Assembly (NCBI RefSeq): GCF_002891535.1
Contig: NZ_PDZR01000012.1
Location: 54,737 to 118,736, forward strand
Origin: Methylocella silvestris
Lineage (GTDB): Bacteria; Pseudomonadota; Alphaproteobacteria; Rhizobiales; Beijerinckiaceae
Direction: 5' to 3'
DNA length: 64,000 nucleotides
The position numbers and the translations under genes were made by a program. Below the pieces are notes generated by a model. That model did not search any database. It worked only from the letters and a program-made list of their open reading frames with translations, and was not told where the DNA came from. Below, one piece after another: positions 40,304 to 49,557 of this stretch (within the stretch, counting starts at the first letter, position 1; every line of letters begins with the position of its first letter).

Positions 40304-42874
40304 ATGGCGAGCTATCAGCGCGTTGCATTATTTTTGTTTTTTGACGCTATCGAGCGTGACCTCGTTGCAAAAATTCGCTCTATTTCCTTATCTCAACCTG
40401 ATCTATTACTTGAACCGCAAAAAACGAAAGCTATTGCTCGTTTGCAGAATCGAGAAATTGGTCTCGACATCGGTGATGACTATGATCTTTTATACGGGCT
40501 AGACATGGGAGAGAAATACGAAATATTGCTAAGACATAAGCAAGTCATGGATATATCTTCTGCAAATTATTACAATAATAAATATAAATCGTTTATGAAA
40601 TGTGTTCCGATACGCAATTCCGTTATGCACGGGAGGCCTCTTACAACAGAGGATTATGCTTTAGGTTTTTCTTTAGCAAACGAATTTCTGCGTGCTCCGA
40701 GTTATTGGTCTGAGTTAAATAAAATTTACAGAAACTTCAATAATAACCCAAATTCTTTCCTTAATTTATCGATCCCTCTTACCGAGGATGACTCTACTCA
40801 AGAGGTATTAAACAACCTGCCTTTGCCCGAATACGATGATACGGGATTTTTGCCTCGTCCGTCCCTAGAAAGGGATCTCAAGAAAAAAATACTGGGACGT
40901 CATCCTGTTATCACGGTGCTTGGCGATGGTGGCAACGGAAAAACAGCCCTGACTCTTCAAACATTATATGGGCTTGTTCATTCAAATGACCACGCCTTTG
41001 ACGCTATTGTTTGGGTATCCGCCAAATCTACTCGACTTTCAAACAACGAAATCACCCGAATTGAAGGGGCGATAACAAGCTCATTAGGCATTTTTGGTGA
41101 AATCGCCGACACGTTCGAAGCAGGAACTGACAGCCCAATTGATAGAGTCCGAAGATTGCTTGAGCAGAACAAAATTTTACTTGTCATTGACAATCTTGAA
41201 ACGGTTTTGGACAAAACGATAAAGGAATTCGCGGCCGATGTTCCTGGCGTTAGTAAGCTGTTGTTTACGTCGCGGGTACCTCTCGGATCAGACCTCTCAG
41301 TTGTTGTTGAATCATTTTCAGAATCAGAATCAGTTGCGTATTTGAAACGGCTCATCGAAGCCTATGATATAGGAAGGCTAAGAAATGATGCATTGGATAA
41401 GATAAAATTGTATGTCGCGCGCTTGGGTCACAAACCTCTACTTTTGAAATGGTTTGCATTAGGCGTTTTGTCAGGGCTCGAACCAGCAAAGATCACGAGT
41501 AATCCAGAGATTGCGCTACGATTTTGTATGGAGAATATTTTTACAGAACTTGATACGACAACTCGACAAATATTTGCAGTCATGTCAACCATTCCCGTTG
41601 CTGTATCGGCAACGGTGATACAGCATGTAAGCCATTTTTCTGCAGAACAAATAGAGTCATCGTTGACTGATCTTCTTAGATTCGCTTTAATAGACAGCAC
41701 GCAGTCAACTGCGTATGAGCGCCTTTATAATGTTAAAATGTTTGCTAAATCATATCTTGTACGTGTTCTAAAAGAATTGCCAACAAATTCTGTAGAAATA
41801 ATTGCAAGATATAGAAACATAGAAAGTATATATCAAACAGAAAGAGGGGGAGAGCGGAGGAATAGATACGACCCAAGAAATTATATTGTTCGATCGAAAT
41901 CTGAAGCTATAGTCGCTCAAAAATTGCGTCAGTCTGTCTCGCTCGCCCTAAGAGAAAATTTTGAGGATGCATACGGGATTCTTGACGAGGCGAAAATAAT
42001 AAGTCCTGATTACTTTGAAATATTTAGGATAGAGGCCTTCGTCGCTTTCAGGCAGGGCGATAACCCGCGCGCGGCCAACGCCTACGAGACGGCTTTTGAG
42101 TACGGCATTAACCAACCTCAGTTGCATCATTTCTACGGCGGCTTTCTTATAAGAAGTTTTGGTGATTACCCTGCAGCGTCAAAACAATTCGATATCGCGT
42201 TGGAATCTGATCCGCTCGCCGTTCCGGTTCTTCGAGAGGCGGCTCGAAACAAATTCTTCCTTTACGACTTTGGTTCTGCACAGGGACTTTTAAGCAAGGC
42301 TTATGGTGTCGGGTTTTTGAGTCACAAAGACGGTGTGCTGGTCTCGGATCTTCAGGCACAGTTGTACTATCGTCAGGCCGAGTTTTTATTGAGATCTGGG
42401 GATCCAAGGGGTGCGTTTGAATCACTTAGGGGCCTTCAGGCTTTTGTTTCTGGGCTAAGTCAGGAATATTTTGACGCTACTTTGGTGGAGCATTTGCAGA
42501 AAGCCCTGCCTGTTATCGAATCGATGCAGAGATATGAACAATTTTGTGATTTAGAAATGTTAGATACTCTTGAACTTACGATCCGTAAGCTTCACCCGGC
42601 TTTTGCGGTTTCCGCGTTAAATGAGAAATGTGCACGCGATATTTATCCGCGCCGCGTCGGTTTGATGAAGGTCCAGGGCCGAAAGGAAACATTCGGTTTT
42701 CTGAGAGATGAAGAGGGGGTGGATGCGTTCATCGCACGCGCTAGTGTGGATGAAAGTCTTTGGGCAGAAATGTGTAATGGAAAGTATGTCGAATACAGCA
42801 TTGATGAGCATGCAGATGGGAAAGCGAAAGCAACTAATGCTCGATTGTGGGAATTCAAACTAGGAAAGGCATAG
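40304..42874 (+). CDS. STAND NTPase: HEPN - NB-ARC - TPR-like - cold-shock-like domain
   Basis: An 856-residue protein in AT-rich DNA. Residues 1-140 are helical and hold R104-N-x3-H109, the Rx4H motif of HEPN ribonucleases. Residues 185-480 are an NB-ARC ATPase: Walker A 'GDGGNGKT' (207-214), Walker B 'ILLVIDNLE' (291-299), sensor 'LLFTSR' (319-324), a GLPL-like 'GHKPLLL' (375-381), then a winged-helix-like part. Residues 540-740 look like TPR repeats. Residues 784-849 resemble a cold-shock/OB fold ('TFGFLRDEEGVDAFI'). I infer that ligand sensing triggers oligomerisation and RNA cleavage, as in NLR-like antiphage proteins. The biological role is unproven. Confidence 0.8.
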   Translation: MASYQRVALFLFFDAIERDLVAKIRSISLSQPDLLLEPQKTKAIARLQNREIGLDIGDDYDLLYGLDMGEKYEILLRHKQVMDISSANYYNNKYKSFMKCVPIRNSVMHGRPLTTEDYALGFSLANEFLRAPSYWSELNKIYRNFNNNPNSFLNLSIPLTEDDSTQEVLNNLPLPEYDDTGFLPRPSLERDLKKKILGRHPVITVLGDGGNGKTALTLQTLYGLVHSNDHAFDAIVWVSAKSTRLSNNEITRIEGAITSSLGIFGEIADTFEAGTDSPIDRVRRLLEQNKILLVIDNLETVLDKTIKEFAADVPGVSKLLFTSRVPLGSDLSVVVESFSESESVAYLKRLIEAYDIGRLRNDALDKIKLYVARLGHKPLLLKWFALGVLSGLEPAKITSNPEIALRFCMENIFTELDTTTRQIFAVMSTIPVAVSATVIQHVSHFSAEQIESSLTDLLRFALIDSTQSTAYERLYNVKMFAKSYLVRVLKELPTNSVEIIARYRNIESIYQTERGGERRNRYDPRNYIVRSKSEAIVAQKLRQSVSLALRENFEDAYGILDEAKIISPDYFEIFRIEAFVAFRQGDNPRAANAYETAFEYGINQPQLHHFYGGFLIRSFGDYPAASKQFDIALESDPLAVPVLREAARNKFFLYDFGSAQGLLSKAYGVGFLSHKDGVLVSDLQAQLYYRQAEFLLRSGDPRGAFESLRGLQAFVSGLSQEYFDATLVEHLQKALPVIESMQRYEQFCDLEMLDTLELTIRKLHPAFAVSALNEKCARDIYPRRVGLMKVQGRKETFGFLRDEEGVDAFIARASVDESLWAEMCNGKYVEYSIDEHADGKAKATNARLWEFKLGKA

Positions 42875-42986
42875 TCTTGAGCACGACGCGGATCGTCGCA
42901 TTGCGGAGACCGCATGAGTTGTCGAACCGGCAGTGTGCTTCTCGCCCCGACAGCGCAATACAACATCGTGTTCAAGGAGTTCCGCC

Positions 42987-43367
42987 ATGCAAGACCCAAA
43001 AATTCGCGCGGCGCTGGATCGCCACTGGGCCGCCTCCGACGCCAACGACTTTGCGGCCGAGCACGAGATTTACCGCGAGGACGCGGTGCTCGAATATCCG
43101 CAATCGGGCGAGCGCATTCGCGGGCGCGCGAACATTCAGGCCTCTCGCGCCGCGCAGCCGAACCAAAAACGCTTTACCGTGCGGCGGATTGTTGGCGCGG
43201 GCGATCTCTGGGTCACCGAATTTATTCTGACCTATGACGGGCGCCCGTCCTACACGGTGAGCATCATGGAGTTCCGCGATGGCAAAATCGCTCGCGAGAC
43301 GCAATATTTCGCCGATACGTTCGAGCCGGGCGCTTCGCGCGCGCAATGGGTCGAGCTTATGCCCTGA
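42987..43367 (+). CDS. NTF2/SnoaL-like protein
   Basis: 126 residues starting at ATG 42987 behind AAGGAG. Opens 'MQDPKIRAALDRHWAAS', with 'AEHEIYREDAVLEYPQSGERI' (shown in part), 'GRANIQASRAAQP' and 'MEFRDGKIARETQYFAD', the cone-shaped SnoaL/NTF2 pattern. Such proteins bind small ligands or act as isomerases; no activity is assignable. GC content is back to the chromosomal norm, so it marks the far side of the AT-rich island. Confidence 0.82.
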   Translation: MQDPKIRAALDRHWAASDANDFAAEHEIYREDAVLEYPQSGERIRGRANIQASRAAQPNQKRFTVRRIVGAGDLWVTEFILTYDGRPSYTVSIMEFRDGKIARETQYFADTFEPGASRAQWVELMP

Positions 43368-43383
43368 AACCCGGCTGAAGTGA

Positions 43384-43980
43384 GTGACCCGCCGCCCGCT
43401 CGCCCGCTCCGATCTGCCGGTCGACACCACCGCTCTCGCCCGTTTTCTCATCGGCAAGCTCGTCGTGCGGGAATTGCCTGAAGGCGTTGTGAGCGGCCGC
43501 ATTGTCGAGACCGAGGCCTATGTCGTCGGCGACGCCGCCGGCCATGGCTACCGCGGCATGACCCGGCGCAACCGGTCGCTGTTTCTCGAACGCGGCCACG
43601 CCTATGTCTATCTCGCCTATGGCAGCTCATACATGCTGAATGTGTCGAGCGAGGCGGAAGGGATCGGCGCCGGCGTGCTGATCCGGGCGCTCGAGCCGCG
43701 CGAAGGCGTTCCGATCATGCAAGCCAATCGCAACATCATGCGCCTGCGCGATCTGGCGCGGGGTCCCGGACGGCTCGCCGCGGCGTTGCGGATCGATCCT
43801 TCGCTGGACGGGCGCGATCTTTGCCGGCAAGGCCCTCTGTGGCTCGCGGGCGCAGAGGAGGAAGCCGGCGAAATCGGGCAGAGCATCCGGATCGGCATTT
43901 CGAAGGAGGCGGAGCGCCCCTTGCGGTTTTATCTTCGCGGCAATCCCTTCGTCAGCGGTCCGGGATCGCTCAACGGATAA
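43384..43980 (+). CDS. DNA-3-methyladenine glycosylase (AAG/MPG type)
   Basis: 198 residues starting at GTG 43384. Removes alkylated purines in base-excision repair. Family motifs: 'ARFLIGKLVVRE', 'GRIVETEAYVVGDAAGHGYRG' (the catalytic Glu is in 'VETEAY'; shown in part), 'RGHAYVYLAYGSSYMLNV', 'GVLIRALEP', 'LARGPGRLAAAL'. Length is normal. 17 bases after the NTF2-like gene, so possibly co-transcribed. Confidence 0.93.
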   Translation: MTRRPLARSDLPVDTTALARFLIGKLVVRELPEGVVSGRIVETEAYVVGDAAGHGYRGMTRRNRSLFLERGHAYVYLAYGSSYMLNVSSEAEGIGAGVLIRALEPREGVPIMQANRNIMRLRDLARGPGRLAAALRIDPSLDGRDLCRQGPLWLAGAEEEAGEIGQSIRIGISKEAERPLRFYLRGNPFVSGPGSLNG

Positions 43981-43987
43981 GGCCCCC

Positions 43988-44527
43988 TCAACCCCCCCCG
44001 AGCAACTTGTCCCGCACGAGCGCCGCCGCCCCGCGCGACCAGGAATAATCCGCGCCGATGCGCAAATCGCTCGTCCGCGCCAACACCACAGCGCCCGTAT
44101 GCGCGTCGCGGATCTGGAAGCGCACCACATAATCGGTGCGGGTGATCCGCGTGACGATGCCGACAAAGGATTGATCGGCGCCGAGTTTTTGCGCGAGCAT
44201 GGCCTCGCAGCCGTTGCAGAGGTGCAGCGCGCGCGCCTTTGCCTCCTCGCTGTCGGCGCCCGCGACATTGACCAGCCGGTAGCGTCCCGACTCGGCGATC
44301 AGCTTGCGGGCCGCGCTCGTCGCCTGATCGAGATAGCCCAAATCGGCGGCGTGATCGCCGGCGATCCCCGCGCCGCCGCTGAAATCATCGAGCTCGAAAT
44401 CGAAGACGGCGATAGCGATTGGCGCGGGATCGGCGCCGGCCGCAACAGGCGCTAGCGCTCCCATCAAACAAACAACGGCGCAGAGGCCAAGCCAAAGGCG
44501 CGCGCGCAACGCGATTCGGTTAGTCAT
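43988..44527 (-). CDS. Periplasmic DUF3280/DUF2380-like protein
   Basis: About 180 residues with a signal peptide ending near 'APVAAGADP'. Mature part starts 'IAIAVFDFELDDFSGGAG', typical of the DUF3280/DUF2380 group, then 'ARKLIAESGRYRLVNV' and 'FVGIVTRITRTDYVVRFQI'. Fold and function are not established; family members are often found near quinoprotein or two-component genes in methylotrophs. The start may be ATG 44527 or 44533. Second gene of a minus-strand pair. Confidence 0.7.
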   Translation of the reverse strand: MTNRIALRARLWLGLCAVVCLMGALAPVAAGADPAPIAIAVFDFELDDFSGGAGIAGDHAADLGYLDQATSAARKLIAESGRYRLVNVAGADSEEAKARALHLCNGCEAMLAQKLGADQSFVGIVTRITRTDYVVRFQIRDAHTGAVVLARTSDLRIGADYSWSRGAAALVRDKLLGGG

Positions 44528-44539
44528 CGCCAAAATCCC

Positions 44540-45043
44540 TTACGACCGCGGCAACGCGGCGAGCTCGCCAAAAATGAAGCTTTCGGCGCGTTGCCAGGCT
44601 TCATCCGTATCGCCGCGAAAAGTGAACAGCTTGTCGAACAGCACGCGCCCGGTCCTCGCGTCGATTGCCTCGATTTTCGCCCATTGCACCAGCGTGCTCA
44701 TCTTGTGGACGCCGCCGATCAGCAGAATATCCGCGCCGGCCTCGCGCGCCGCGGCGACGAGAGCCGGGACGCCCGCGCCCTGAACAGAGCAGGGGTCGGG
44801 GCGACAGGCTGCCGCGACGACGCGGAATTTTGCGCCCTTGGCGAGATCGCTTTTCAGGGCGTCCATGAAGGCGGCGAGCCGCGCCTCATGCTCCTTGCTC
44901 TGATCGCGCGGCTCGCCCGAAGTGTCGACATAGTCGAAGTCGATCACCGCGATCGCCGCGCCCTGCTCGGGTTCGGCGGCTATGCCGCAGGACGGCGCAA
45001 ACCACAGTCCGGCCGCCAGAATAGGAAGAAGCAAACAACGCAT
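44540..45043 (-). CDS. Periplasmic DUF2380-type protein
   Basis: 167 residues with a signal peptide ('MRCLLLPILAAGLWF', cleavage near 'GIAAEP'). Mature sequence opens 'AAIAVIDFDYVDTSGEPRDQ', a paralogue-like match to the next gene, then 'CRPDPCSVQG' and 'GADILLIGGVHKMSTLVQWAK' (shown in part). The Cys pair may be disulfide-bonded. Divergent from the histidine kinase across 168 bases, so the two units may share a promoter region. A sensing accessory role is only a guess. Confidence 0.72.
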   Translation of the reverse strand: MRCLLLPILAAGLWFAPSCGIAAEPEQGAAIAVIDFDYVDTSGEPRDQSKEHEARLAAFMDALKSDLAKGAKFRVVAAACRPDPCSVQGAGVPALVAAAREAGADILLIGGVHKMSTLVQWAKIEAIDARTGRVLFDKLFTFRGDTDEAWQRAESFIFGELAALPRS

Positions 45044-45211
45044 CCGACAATCTCCCCTGGTTCGACGCTACATTGCGCGGATGGCGTGGGGCGAACAGCG
45101 CACCCGTCCCGGCGCCTGCCGGGCAAATTGCCCGATTTTTGACGCGCGCCTTCCTTGCGGCGCGCTCCGCCCGTAGATTGGGGCCGCGCGTTCCTATGAA
45201 AGAAGCCGTCC

Positions 45212-46627
45212 ATGCCGGCGCCAAAACTTGATCTGAAACTTCGCCTCGCCCTTCGCGTTGCGGCGCTCGCGGCGGCCTGTTTCGCTGCTGCCGCAGCCTA
45301 TGTTCTGTTCGATACCGATCGCGCCGCGCGGGCCAGGGCCGAGGCGGTCGCCGAGGCGGTTGCGGGCGATCTCGCCCTGCAACAGGGCGTCGCCCATTGG
45401 GTGCAGATTCCCCACGCAGGGGGCGGGTCCAATCCGTTTCCGGATTTGCAGCGCATCGCGACGGCGGTGATGGCGCCCGGCCTTTGCATCGCCTTTCGCA
45501 CTGAGAATGGTGACATCGTTCAGCGCCTTTGCAGCGGCGCGGCGCCGGGCGACGCGGCCGCGCCGGAGCTTTTCGCCGCGCTCTATCAGCGCCTGTTCGG
45601 CGCGGGGCGTGAAGCGGCCCATCCGGTGATGTATGGCGGCGCGGCGCATGGCGAGGCCGTGGCCTCGATCGATCGGCAGACCCTCATCGGCCAAAGCTGG
45701 CGCGAGACGAGCCGGCTCCTCGCAATCATGGCGGCGACGCTGGTCGGGCTCTGCGTCCTCGTCTATGCGGCGCTGGCGGGCGCTTTGCGGCCGACCCGGG
45801 CGATCCGCGAAGGTCTTGAGCGGCTCGCCGGCGGCGATCTTTCGGCGCGTCTGCCGCCCTTCGACCTTGCCGAGCTTTCGGCGGTCGGCGCGGTGTTCAA
45901 TGATCTTGCCGGTAATCTCGAGACGACGCTGGCCGAGCGCAACGCGCTGACGCGGCGGCTGATCGCGGTGCAGGACGAGGAGCGGCTTCATCTTGCACGG
46001 GAGCTGCATGATGAATTTGGCCAGTGTCTCGCCGCGATCGGCGCCATGGCCGCCTCGGCCGGGCAGACCGCGCGGCGCGACTGCCCCGCGCTGGAGCCGC
46101 CGTGCCAGAGCATCGGGCGCACGGCCGCGCATATGATGGAAGCGCTGCGCGGCGCGCTGCTGCGGCTGCGCCCGCCGGACGTCGATGAACTCGGCCTTGC
46201 CGCGAGCCTTGAAGGCCTTGTCGCCGGATGGAACGGCCGCGCTGGCGCCACACGTTTTTCGATCGAGCTAAACGGCGAATTCGACGCGCTGCCGCGCGAT
46301 TTCGCCGCAAGCCTCTACAGGGTCGCGCAGGAAGCCATCACCAATGCGGCGAAACATGCGAAGGCCTCGAATGTCACGCTGCGGCTCAGCTTGCGCGAGC
46401 CCGAGGGATCGGACCGGCGGGCTCACATCGAGCTTGCCGTCGACGATGACGGCAAGGGCGGAGCCGACGCCAAATCGGGCATGGGCCTGCTTGGCATGCG
46501 CGAGCGCATCGAAGCGCTCGGCGGCAGTTTGAGCCTTCGCGCCTCGCGCCCGAGCGGCCTTGCGCTCCGCGCGCGCATTCCCGTCCCGCCGGCGCCGCCT
46601 GCGGACGAAACGCGGGCCGCGGCATGA
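45212..46627 (+). CDS. NarL-type sensor histidine kinase
   Basis: 471 residues: membrane helix about 13-33, a periplasmic loop to about 167, a second helix to 190, HAMP domain ('RPTRAIREGLERLAGGDLSAR' region), HisKA_3 domain with His266 in 'ARELHDEFGQ', and an HATPase_c domain with N-box 'QEAITNAAKHAKA' and G-box 'GMGLLGMRERI'. It senses an unknown periplasmic signal and phosphorylates the next gene's product, whose ATG overlaps its stop. Resembles the FlhS/MoxY-type kinases of methylotrophs, but that assignment needs a tree. Confidence 0.9.
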   Translation: MPAPKLDLKLRLALRVAALAAACFAAAAAYVLFDTDRAARARAEAVAEAVAGDLALQQGVAHWVQIPHAGGGSNPFPDLQRIATAVMAPGLCIAFRTENGDIVQRLCSGAAPGDAAAPELFAALYQRLFGAGREAAHPVMYGGAAHGEAVASIDRQTLIGQSWRETSRLLAIMAATLVGLCVLVYAALAGALRPTRAIREGLERLAGGDLSARLPPFDLAELSAVGAVFNDLAGNLETTLAERNALTRRLIAVQDEERLHLARELHDEFGQCLAAIGAMAASAGQTARRDCPALEPPCQSIGRTAAHMMEALRGALLRLRPPDVDELGLAASLEGLVAGWNGRAGATRFSIELNGEFDALPRDFAASLYRVAQEAITNAAKHAKASNVTLRLSLREPEGSDRRAHIELAVDDDGKGGADAKSGMGLLGMRERIEALGGSLSLRASRPSGLALRARIPVPPAPPADETRAAA

Positions 46628-47295
46628 GCGGGGCCGCGACCATCCTGCTCGTCGACGATCACGCCATCGTGCGCGAAGGCTACCGCGCGCTGTTGCAGCA
46701 GCAGCCGCGCCTCAAGGTCGTTGCCGAGGCGAGCGACGGCGCCGAGGCCTACCGCCTGTTCAAGCAGGTGAAGCCCGACCTCGTCATCATGGATCTGACC
46801 ATGCCGGGCTTTGGCGGCCTCGAGGCCATCAAGCGCATCCGGCAATGGGATCCGGCCGCCCGCATTCTGGTGTTCACCATGCATCAGAACGCAGCCTTTG
46901 CGGTGCAGGCGATCCGCGCCGGGGCGAAGGGCTATGTCACGAAAAGCAGCCCGCCGGAAGCGTTGGTCCGCGCCGCCTTCGACATCCTGCAGGGCAAAAT
47001 CGCGCTCAGCGCCGACATCGACCATGAGCTTGCGCTGAGCCGCGTCACTGAAACGCCGGTTGCGACCGACGTGCTGACGCCGCGCGAGTTCGAAATCTTG
47101 CGTCTGCTGCTGGCGGAAAAATCGACCGAGGCCATCGCCGCGATTTTGGGCCTCAGCCCGAAGACGGTGGCCAACACGCGCTATCTCATCAAGGCCAAGC
47201 TTGGCGTCGCCTCGGACATCGCTCTGGTTCTCGTGGCGCTGCGGCAGGGGATTTTGGGCGCCGAGGGCGAGAGGGATGAGATCGCGCCGCTTTGA
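46624..47295 (+). CDS. NarL/FixJ-family response regulator
   Basis: 223 residues. Receiver domain with Asp11/Asp12, phospho-acceptor Asp57 ('LVIMDLTMPGFGG') and Lys in 'GYVTKSS', then a LuxR-type helix-turn-helix ('LTPREFEILRLLLAEKSTEAI', 'SPKTVANTRYLIKAKLGV'; each shown in part). ATG overlaps the kinase stop (ATGA), so the pair is a unit. The target genes are unknown; the divergent DUF2380 pair is one candidate. Confidence 0.93.
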   Translation: MSGAATILLVDDHAIVREGYRALLQQQPRLKVVAEASDGAEAYRLFKQVKPDLVIMDLTMPGFGGLEAIKRIRQWDPAARILVFTMHQNAAFAVQAIRAGAKGYVTKSSPPEALVRAAFDILQGKIALSADIDHELALSRVTETPVATDVLTPREFEILRLLLAEKSTEAIAAILGLSPKTVANTRYLIKAKLGVASDIALVLVALRQGILGAEGERDEIAPL

Positions 47296-47460
47296 GGCCG
47301 CGGCGTAGCGCGATTTGAAATTGACCACAATTCGCGCTTTAACTGGGCGGTGCGCTGAGTTGTGGCGCGGAAAATCGGGAGCGTGGCGGGGGCCTCGAAC
47401 AAGCGTATTCTGGACGGCGCCCGCAACGACAAAGCTTAACTCCCGAGGCTCCAGGGTTTT

Positions 47461-49557
47461 ATGAATCAGTTCAATTTGTCCTTCGCGCCGATGCTGCCCC
47501 CAGCCGTTCTGGTCGGGCTTGGCGCGCTGGCGCTCATCGTCGTCGCGCTGGGCTTTCTCGCCCGCCGGCGCGGGACGGTTTTGCGCGCGCTCGGCCTTGC
47601 CCTTCTGCTGCTAGCCCTGACCAATCCGTCCCTCGTTCGCGAAGATCGCGCCGGCCTCAAGGATGTCGTCGCCATCGTCGTCGATCAGAGCGGCAGCCAG
47701 ACCATCGGCGAGCGCGCCGCGCAGACCCGCAAGGCGAGCGAGGATCTGCAAAAACAGATCAATGCGCTTGGCAATGTCGAAGTTCGCGTGATCGACGGCG
47801 GCCGCGGCGACGAGGACGCCGACGGCACGCGGCTGTTTTCGGCTTTGAACGCCGGCCTTGCCGACGTCCCGCCGGAGCGGATCGGCGGCGTCTTCATGGT
47901 CACCGACGGGCTCGTCGACGACATTCCGGCAAAAGTCGAGGCGCTTGGCTTCAAGGCGCCGCTGCATGCTCTGATTACCGGCCACGAAGGCGAGCGCGAC
48001 CGCCGCATCGAACTCATTGAAGCGCCGCGCTTTGGCATTGTCGGCAAGGATCAGACGATCGAGCTCAAGGTGCTCGACACCGCCGCCAGGGACGATCCGG
48101 TCGTCCTGAAAGTGCGGCGCGACGGGGCACCTGTCGCGACCCTCTTCGCCAAGCCGGGCGAACGCGTACGCGTGCCGGTGCGCATCGAGCACGGCGGCCA
48201 AAATGTTGTCGAACTCGAGGTCGAGGCGCTGCCGGACGAATTGACGGCCATCAACAACAAGGCGGTGGTGACGATCGAGGGGGTGCGCGACAAGCTCAAG
48301 GTTCTGCTGGTTTCCGGCGAGCCGCATTCGGGCGAGCGCATGTGGCGCAACCTTTTGAAATCCGACGCCAACGTCGATCTGGTGCATTTCACCATCCTGC
48401 GGCCGCCGGAAAAGCAGGACGGCACGCCGATCAATGAACTTTCCCTGATCGCTTTTCCGACCGCCGACCTCTTTGGCCGCAAGATCAAGGAGTTCGACCT
48501 CATCGTGTTCGACCGCTATTCGAACCAGAGCGTGCTGCCGCTGGTCTATTTCGACAATATCGTGCGCTATGTGCGCGAAGGCGGCGCCCTGATGCTGGCG
48601 GCGGGGCCGGATTTTTCGGGGCCTGACGGGCTCTATTTTTCGCCGCTCGGGCGCATCGCGCCGGCGCGGCCGGACGGCGATCTGACCGAGCGCCCCTTTC
48701 GCGCCGCGATCTCGAAGGATGGCGAAAAACACCCCGTGACCCGCGGACTGCCCGGCGCCGAGCAGACCCCGCCGGCATGGAGCGAATGGTTCCGCCAGGT
48801 CAATGCGCAGGTGACGCGCGGCTCCAGCGTTCTCGACGGCGCCGATCACAAGCCGTTGCTGGTGCTCTCGCGCGAGGGCAAGGGCCGCGTCGCGCTGCTG
48901 CTGTCCGATCAGATGTGGCTGTGGGCGCGGGGCTTTGAGGGCGGCGGTCCCCATCTCGACCTGCTGCGCCGCCTCGCCCATTGGCTGATGAAGGAGCCGG
49001 AGCTGGAGGAGGAGGCGCTGCGCGCCACTGTTCGCGGACGAAAGATCGAGATCGAACGCCAGAGCCTCAAGGCGGACAATCCCCCCGTCAAAATCACCGC
49101 GCCGTCCGGCGTCGAGGCGACCGCGACGCTGAAACCCGCCGAGCCGGGTCTGTGGCGCGCGAGCTTTGATGCGCCGGAGCTCGGGCTCTACAAACTGACC
49201 GACGGCGCGCTGTCCGTTCTCGCCAATGTCGGGCCGGACAATCCGCGCGAATTTCAGGAGGTGGTCTCGACGCCGGACCGCTTGCGGCCGCTCGCGGAGG
49301 CAAGCGGCGGCACCGTGCGGCGGCTCAGTGAGGGCGCGTCGGGGGAGATCGCGCTGCCGCGCCTTGTGGCGATGCGTGAAAGCCCGATCTATGGCGGCTC
49401 CGACTATGCTGCGATCAAGCGCAATGGCGCGAGCGAGGTCAAGGGAGTCGGCGTGACGCCGCTGGCGATCGGCCTCGCCGGGCTGCTGGCCTTGCTCGGC
49501 AGCGTGGTTGCGGCCTGGCTTTATGAGGGGCGTCGCGGAGCGAAGCGGGCGGCGTAA
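47461..49557 (+). CDS. Large membrane protein with vWA-like and GATase1-like regions
   Basis: 698 residues. Two N-terminal membrane helices (about 12-34 and 38-58), then a periplasmic part beginning 'DVVAIVVDQSGSQTI' (a weak vWA-like start). A GATase1-like region from about 280 to 500 includes 'VLLVSGEPHSGERMWRNLL' and 'IVRYVREGGALMLAAGPDF'. A C-terminal helix follows near 665-687. Relatives in Rhizobiales lie downstream of MoxR-DUF58-DUF4159 genes, but none of those are here. Function unknown; envelope quality control is a guess. Confidence 0.8.
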   Translation: MNQFNLSFAPMLPPAVLVGLGALALIVVALGFLARRRGTVLRALGLALLLLALTNPSLVREDRAGLKDVVAIVVDQSGSQTIGERAAQTRKASEDLQKQINALGNVEVRVIDGGRGDEDADGTRLFSALNAGLADVPPERIGGVFMVTDGLVDDIPAKVEALGFKAPLHALITGHEGERDRRIELIEAPRFGIVGKDQTIELKVLDTAARDDPVVLKVRRDGAPVATLFAKPGERVRVPVRIEHGGQNVVELEVEALPDELTAINNKAVVTIEGVRDKLKVLLVSGEPHSGERMWRNLLKSDANVDLVHFTILRPPEKQDGTPINELSLIAFPTADLFGRKIKEFDLIVFDRYSNQSVLPLVYFDNIVRYVREGGALMLAAGPDFSGPDGLYFSPLGRIAPARPDGDLTERPFRAAISKDGEKHPVTRGLPGAEQTPPAWSEWFRQVNAQVTRGSSVLDGADHKPLLVLSREGKGRVALLLSDQMWLWARGFEGGGPHLDLLRRLAHWLMKEPELEEEALRATVRGRKIEIERQSLKADNPPVKITAPSGVEATATLKPAEPGLWRASFDAPELGLYKLTDGALSVLANVGPDNPREFQEVVSTPDRLRPLAEASGGTVRRLSEGASGEIALPRLVAMRESPIYGGSDYAAIKRNGASEVKGVGVTPLAIGLAGLLALLGSVVAAWLYEGRRGAKRAA

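Noticed and set aside
45212..47295. Naming the two-component pair flhSR or moxYX
   Set aside because: Domain order fits many NarL-type pairs; without a tree the name would be unsupported.
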